Source of the DNA: Nitrososphaerota archaeon
GTDB lineage: Archaea > Thermoproteota > Nitrososphaeria > Nitrososphaerales > UBA183
Reading direction: 5' to 3'
Length of the DNA: 7,328 bases
NCBI GenBank assembly: GCA_027886925.1
Contig: JAPCJN010000103.1
Coordinates: 1-7,328 of the forward strand
The notes beneath the pieces were generated by a model, which had not been told where the DNA came from, ran no database searches, and was given only the letters and a program-made list of their open reading frames with translations. The position numbers and the translations under genes were made by a program. Below, one piece after another: positions 5,016 to 7,328 of the stretch (the first letter of the stretch is position 1; each line of letters opens with the position of its first letter).

Positions 5016-5819
5016 TTGAAGTGCGACTATTGCGGAGCGGACGAAGATCTTCCCTTCACTTGCAACTACTGCGGTGGGACATTCTGCGGGGAGCACCGAC
5101 TGCCGGAAGCCCACCGCTGCACGGGCGACTTGAGTCGCAAATTCGCGTCGAGTCCCCTCACGACCCGCTCTTGGGACGCGTCGTCCTATTCAGGCACGTC
5201 GTCCGGAAGGTCCCCGAGCCCATATCTATTTTCGCAAAAGGAGGTCAGAGACATAATCATAGCCTGGGCTGCGCTCGCACTGGCATTCACAATCGCACGT
5301 AATGGAGGCGTAAGCGCTGCCCTTCAAGGGGGTATCGTCACCCTCTTCTTCATCTCTTTTGTCGCCGTGGGAAGCGGCTTCGTCCTTCACGAACTCATGC
5401 ACAAGTTCACGGCGGAGAGATACGGATACTGGGCTGAGTTCCGGATGTGGATTACGGGAATCATATTGGCGCTTGTGACCTCCACTCTGGGATTCATCTT
5501 CGCCGCGCCGGGCGCGACCTATATCTCCGGCAACAACGTCAGCGAGAGAGAGAACGGAATAATCTCGGTCGCAGGGCCGTTGACGAACATCGCGATAGCA
5601 ATACTGTTCTTACTTGTAGGAAGCGTAGGAACCGGCATCTTTCTCGTGAATCAGATCGCATCCATCGGGTTTCCAGTGAACCTGTTCCTCGCTTTGTTCA
5701 ACATGCTGCCCATAATGCCTCTCGATGGCGCTAAAGTTTTTCGATGGAACAAGCTCTATTGGACTGCAATCTTCGGCCCGCTCCTGCTAGTATTCTTGTT
5801 CCTCTTCTTCGGCCTGTAA
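5016..5819 (+). CDS. AN1 zinc finger fused to a site-2-protease (M50) intramembrane peptidase
   Basis: The protein has 267 residues. Residues 3-35 form a complete AN1 finger with ligands C3, C6, C16, C19, C24, H27, H33 and C35. A Ser/Pro-rich linker (about 38-70) leads to a membrane domain with roughly six hydrophobic segments (about 79-96, 104-124, 146-165, 182-204, 214-232, 248-266). HELMH at 125-129 is the HExxH zinc site at the end of a membrane helix. SVAGPLTNIAIA (184-195) and FNMLPIMPLDGAKV (228-241) supply the second conserved region and the third metal ligand D237. Site-2 proteases cut membrane-embedded substrates and often release regulators. The AN1 part should face the cytosol and may recruit substrates or partners, by analogy with AN1 proteins that bind ubiquitin or the proteasome; this is inference. 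TTG 5016 is the start: it places Cys3 correctly, and no upstream start has comparable support. It follows the AbrB-type gene by 35 bases and converges on the cyclophilin gene. Confidence 0.94.
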   Translation: MKCDYCGADEDLPFTCNYCGGTFCGEHRLPEAHRCTGDLSRKFASSPLTTRSWDASSYSGTSSGRSPSPYLFSQKEVRDIIIAWAALALAFTIARNGGVSAALQGGIVTLFFISFVAVGSGFVLHELMHKFTAERYGYWAEFRMWITGIILALVTSTLGFIFAAPGATYISGNNVSERENGIISVAGPLTNIAIAILFLLVGSVGTGIFLVNQIASIGFPVNLFLALFNMLPIMPLDGAKVFRWNKLYWTAIFGPLLLVFLFLFFGL

Positions 5820-5825
5820 AGCTCG

Positions 5826-5832
5826 GAAAAAT
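5826..5832 (-). terminator. T-run downstream of the cyclophilin gene (minus strand)
   Basis: The plus strand reads GAAAAAT here, so the minus-strand transcript would carry ATTTTTC about 60 bases after the cyclophilin stop codon and after the hairpin at 5856-5878. Archaeal polymerase usually stops at such T-runs. The run is only five T long. Confidence 0.3.
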
Positions 5833-5855
5833 AAGATCAAGTCGGATGACTTTGG

Positions 5856-5878
5856 CTTGGAAAGCTGCTTCTTCCAAG
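5856..5878. terminator. Hairpin between convergent genes, candidate bidirectional terminator
   Basis: CTTGGAA (5856-5862) and TTCCAAG (5872-5878) form a perfect 7-bp stem with a 9-base loop, in the 72-base gap between the stop codons of the two converging genes. The position is typical of a shared transcript end. The T-run at 5826-5832 would serve the minus-strand transcript; the plus-strand side has only short TTCTT-type pyrimidines. Confidence 0.45.
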
Positions 5879-5891
5879 GAAAAGGTCTGAC

Positions 5892-6623
5892 CTATGGTGT
5901 ACTCTGGATTGTTACGCTCACGACGGTGGCGCTCGAGGAGGTCGTTGGCTGTTGGGTAGTCGTATTGGTCGGGACATTCCCCAGAGCAGTCACAACGCTC
6001 ATCCCGTTGATTACCTTGCCGAAGACGGCATAGTTACCATCAAGCGACGCGCTATTGTCCACAAGGTTGATGTAGAACTGCGAGCTGCCACCAACCGCAG
6101 CGCCGGTGCTGGCCATCGCTATGGTCCCTGCTGCGTTGTGAAGACTCGGATCGTCCTCGAAGGGGACGGAAGTGCCGGACGTTCCTGAACCCCAGGTGGA
6201 TCTGTTTCCGCCGCCGTTCTTTGTGTTTGGATCTCCCGTCTGGATGACAAAACCCGGGACTATCCTGTGCCAAACCAAGCCGTTGTAGAACCCAGAGTTG
6301 GCTAGGCTTACGAAGTTAGCCACGGTCTTTGGAGCGGAAGCGGGGAAAAGCTGCAGCTCAATCAACCCTAGATTGGTGCAGATCAGCGCGTACGTCCCGT
6401 TCGTTCCGGTCGATGATGTGGTCGTGGTCGCCGGGCTGCAGGAGCTACTAGAAGAAGAGTTCGTCGAGGTAGACGTGGCTGGAAATACCCCGAAACTATG
6501 AGTAGTATACAAGAAACCGAAAGTGCCTACCACTAACAGGACTACTACTCCTAGGGCGATGAAGCCATACTGTCGACCCCTGGGCGGGTTTCTTCGCTTT
6601 CCTCTGGTCGGTGCCTTTGACAC
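5892..6623 (-). CDS. Membrane-anchored cyclophilin-type peptidyl-prolyl cis-trans isomerase
   Basis: The protein has 243 residues. A basic N-terminus (KRRNPPRGR) precedes one membrane helix at about 20-40, so the rest should lie outside the cell. A low-complexity Ser/Thr/Asn linker (about 49-76) connects to a cyclophilin domain (about 77-240) that catalyses proline isomerisation during folding. Visible motifs are LIELQLFPASAPKTVANFVSLA, then VWHRIVPGFVIQTGDP (117-132) with catalytic R120, F125 and Q128, GSSQFYINL (179-187) with Q182 and F183, and LDGNYAVFGKVINGMSVV. Trp replaces the usual Phe before HR, and Tyr 198 stands where eukaryotic cyclophilin A has His, as in many prokaryotic members. 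Four N-x-S/T sites (N55, N75, N140, N220) could be glycosylated, which is of interest beside glycan genes. GTG 6623 comes three codons after an in-frame stop, so it is the first usable start. A weak A/T-rich box (CCAAGATAG on the minus strand, near 6658-6666) lies about 42 nt upstream. The gene converges with the membrane protease. Confidence 0.95.
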   Translation of the reverse strand: MSKAPTRGKRRNPPRGRQYGFIALGVVVLLVVGTFGFLYTTHSFGVFPATSTSTNSSSSSSCSPATTTTSSTGTNGTYALICTNLGLIELQLFPASAPKTVANFVSLANSGFYNGLVWHRIVPGFVIQTGDPNTKNGGGNRSTWGSGTSGTSVPFEDDPSLHNAAGTIAMASTGAAVGGSSQFYINLVDNSASLDGNYAVFGKVINGMSVVTALGNVPTNTTTQQPTTSSSATVVSVTIQSTP

Positions 6624-7142
6624 GGTTCTTCAAATCACACTCTTGGTGTGCCGGGGGCTATCTTGGCCTGTAGAAATACGAATCGGTGGCTATAGGCCTT
6701 CTTGAACGATTTCCGAAAGAAGATTACCCGTGGGCCATCACAAAGTCGGTTATCGCGAGATTACGCACTTGTTGTGTTCAAGGTCACTTTGAAAGACCCC
6801 CATTGGGATGAGGCCCTCCGTGCATATGGATCGCAGATTTGTCCGGGAGTCAAGCAGTCGATTTGACAGGTTTTGCAGGACTCGTTGGGTCGCAAACGCC
6901 ATTCCCCGCACGATGCTTGGCATTGTCTGGACTGCCTACCATCAATGCCTGGCGGGCACGGGTAAAACCCCGTTCAGGCATTGAGGCGGAACGACATAGC
7001 CAGCTGGTGGGCATCCCAGTTAATCAGGCCATCGACCTGGGGCTCACCAGATGGGTCTTTGTATCTGCAGGGCGCTGCCGATTGGACATGCTACGCATTG
7101 AGGAGGGTCCGTAGGTTGTGCTGGATATGGGGAGAATGACCA
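6624..7142. other. About 520 bases without a convincing gene, containing several inverted repeats
   Basis: Every frame here is short or lacks family features. The longest is 6839-7114 on the plus strand (91 codons from TTG); it has mixed codon third positions and no recognisable motif. Another plus-strand frame runs from ATG 6826 to 6984 (52 codons). The stretch holds the 5' region of the cyclophilin gene and possible RNA structure: TCAAGG (6778-6783) with CTTTGA (6787-6792), and the repeat set at 6919-6983. GCATTGAGG occurs twice as a direct repeat (6978-6986 and 7095-7103). I see no tRNA, rRNA, RNase P or SRP RNA signature. It may be a regulatory or non-coding RNA region, or a decayed gene. 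Confidence 0.5.
6919..6983. repeat. Three-segment inverted repeat set with mutually exclusive pairings
   Basis: Segment A is GGCATTG (6919-6925), B is CAATGCCTG (6943-6951) and C is CAGGCATTG (6975-6983). B pairs perfectly with C over 9 bp, and between them ACGGG (6958-6962) pairs with CCCGT (6969-6973) around a 6-base loop, giving a nested hairpin. B can instead pair with A over 7 bp around a 17-base loop. The two folds cannot coexist, an arrangement seen in attenuators and riboswitch platforms. The biological role is unknown, and the strand of any transcript is undetermined. Confidence 0.5.
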
Positions 7143-7328
7143 TCATAGCAGTGGCGACCTATAGAAGTACGTCCTGATGACATGCCCTGCAAACAAAGCC
7201 ACCACCAAGACAGTGGCAACTTTGGCAACGGTAGCTTGCTTCGTGATGGCAAGTCGATTGAACAACTTGCTAGTCGAATTATCAAGCCGTCTTGGAAATC
7301 CAGATGAAGCTGCGCGACCCGACGGGTA
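7143..7328 (-). CDS. Possible C-terminal end of a membrane protein (5' end outside window)
   Basis: On the minus strand the frame is open from the window edge to TGA (7145-7143), giving 61 residues with no start in view. A polar segment with FNRLAITKQ is followed by a likely membrane helix (VAKVATVLVVALFAGHVI) and a short basic/aromatic end (RTYFYRSPLL). That arrangement resembles the last helix of a membrane protein, and codon third positions become more G/C-rich toward the end. It matches no family I recognise. The competing plus-strand frame from ATG 7177 (or ATG 7246) is also open to the edge, so the strand is uncertain. If real, the gene would lie upstream of the cyclophilin gene in the same direction. 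Confidence 0.35.
   Translation of the reverse strand, partial: YPSGRAASSGFPRRLDNSTSKLFNRLAITKQATVAKVATVLVVALFAGHVIRTYFYRSPLL

Noticed and set aside
6839..7114. 91-codon plus-strand frame from TTG
   Set aside because: Codon third positions are not biased like the real genes, there is no promoter or family motif, and it crosses the strong inverted repeats at 6919-6983. A decayed gene cannot be excluded.
6640..7142. tRNA, RNase P RNA, SRP RNA or CRISPR array in the gene-free stretch
   Set aside because: No tRNA B-box or cloverleaf, none of the conserved RNase P or SRP core sequences, and no regularly spaced repeats were found on either strand.
7177..7328. Plus-strand frame from ATG 7177 (or ATG 7246) open to the window edge
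   Set aside because: Too short to judge, no clear promoter at the usual distance, and it overlaps a more protein-like minus-strand frame.

Overview
The window looks like chromosomal DNA from an archaeon, most plausibly of the Thermoproteota/Nitrososphaerota (thaumarchaeal) side of the tree. The signs are an intramembrane metalloprotease fused to an AN1 zinc finger, a stand-alone AbrB-fold regulator, a short FUN14-like membrane protein, frequent TTG/GTG starts, little Shine-Dalgarno sequence, and A/T-rich TATA-like boxes (often CTTAA-type) at a nearly fixed distance before start codons. The lineage is an inference from these features; there is no rRNA or other marker here.

Layout: (1) 2-634, + strand: C-terminal part of a GT4-type glycosyltransferase, cut by the window edge. 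(2) 701 (or 647)-2050 and 2183-3571, + strand: two nucleotide-sugar 6-dehydrogenases of different subclasses, one UDP-glucose dehydrogenase-like and one UDP-N-acetylmannosamine dehydrogenase (WecC)-like. Together with the glycosyltransferase they form a surface-glycan / N-glycan precursor cluster that would supply uronic acid sugars. (3) 3653-3952: small three-helix membrane protein resembling FUN14. (4) 4163-4573: unrecognised 136-aa cytosolic protein, possibly of the restriction-endonuclease-like fold with a degenerate active site. (5) 4750-4980: AbrB/SpoVT-type regulator. (6) 5016-5819: AN1 finger plus site-2-protease (M50) fusion. (7) 5892-6623, - strand, convergent with the protease: membrane-anchored cyclophilin with a Ser/Thr-rich linker, facing outside the cell. 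(8) 6624-7142: about 500 bases without a convincing gene but with nested and mutually exclusive inverted repeats. (9) 7143 to the window edge, - strand: possible C-terminal end of a membrane protein.

How the parts may work together: region 1-3571 makes and transfers activated acidic sugars. Region 4750-6623 looks like membrane and cell-surface protein handling: a membrane protease with a cytosolic zinc finger, an outward-facing prolyl isomerase, and a nearby DNA-binding regulator. The most useful general observation is promoter geometry. Four genes that appear to start with TTG each have an A/T-rich box whose first base lies 39-41 nt before the TTG. This argues that the first dehydrogenase starts at TTG 701, not at the upstream ATG 647.

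Nothing here is clearly a wholly new system. The strongest leads are the AN1-protease next to an AbrB regulator, the Asp-to-Asn change in the catalytic loop of the WecC-like enzyme, and the switch-like repeat set at 6919-6983.
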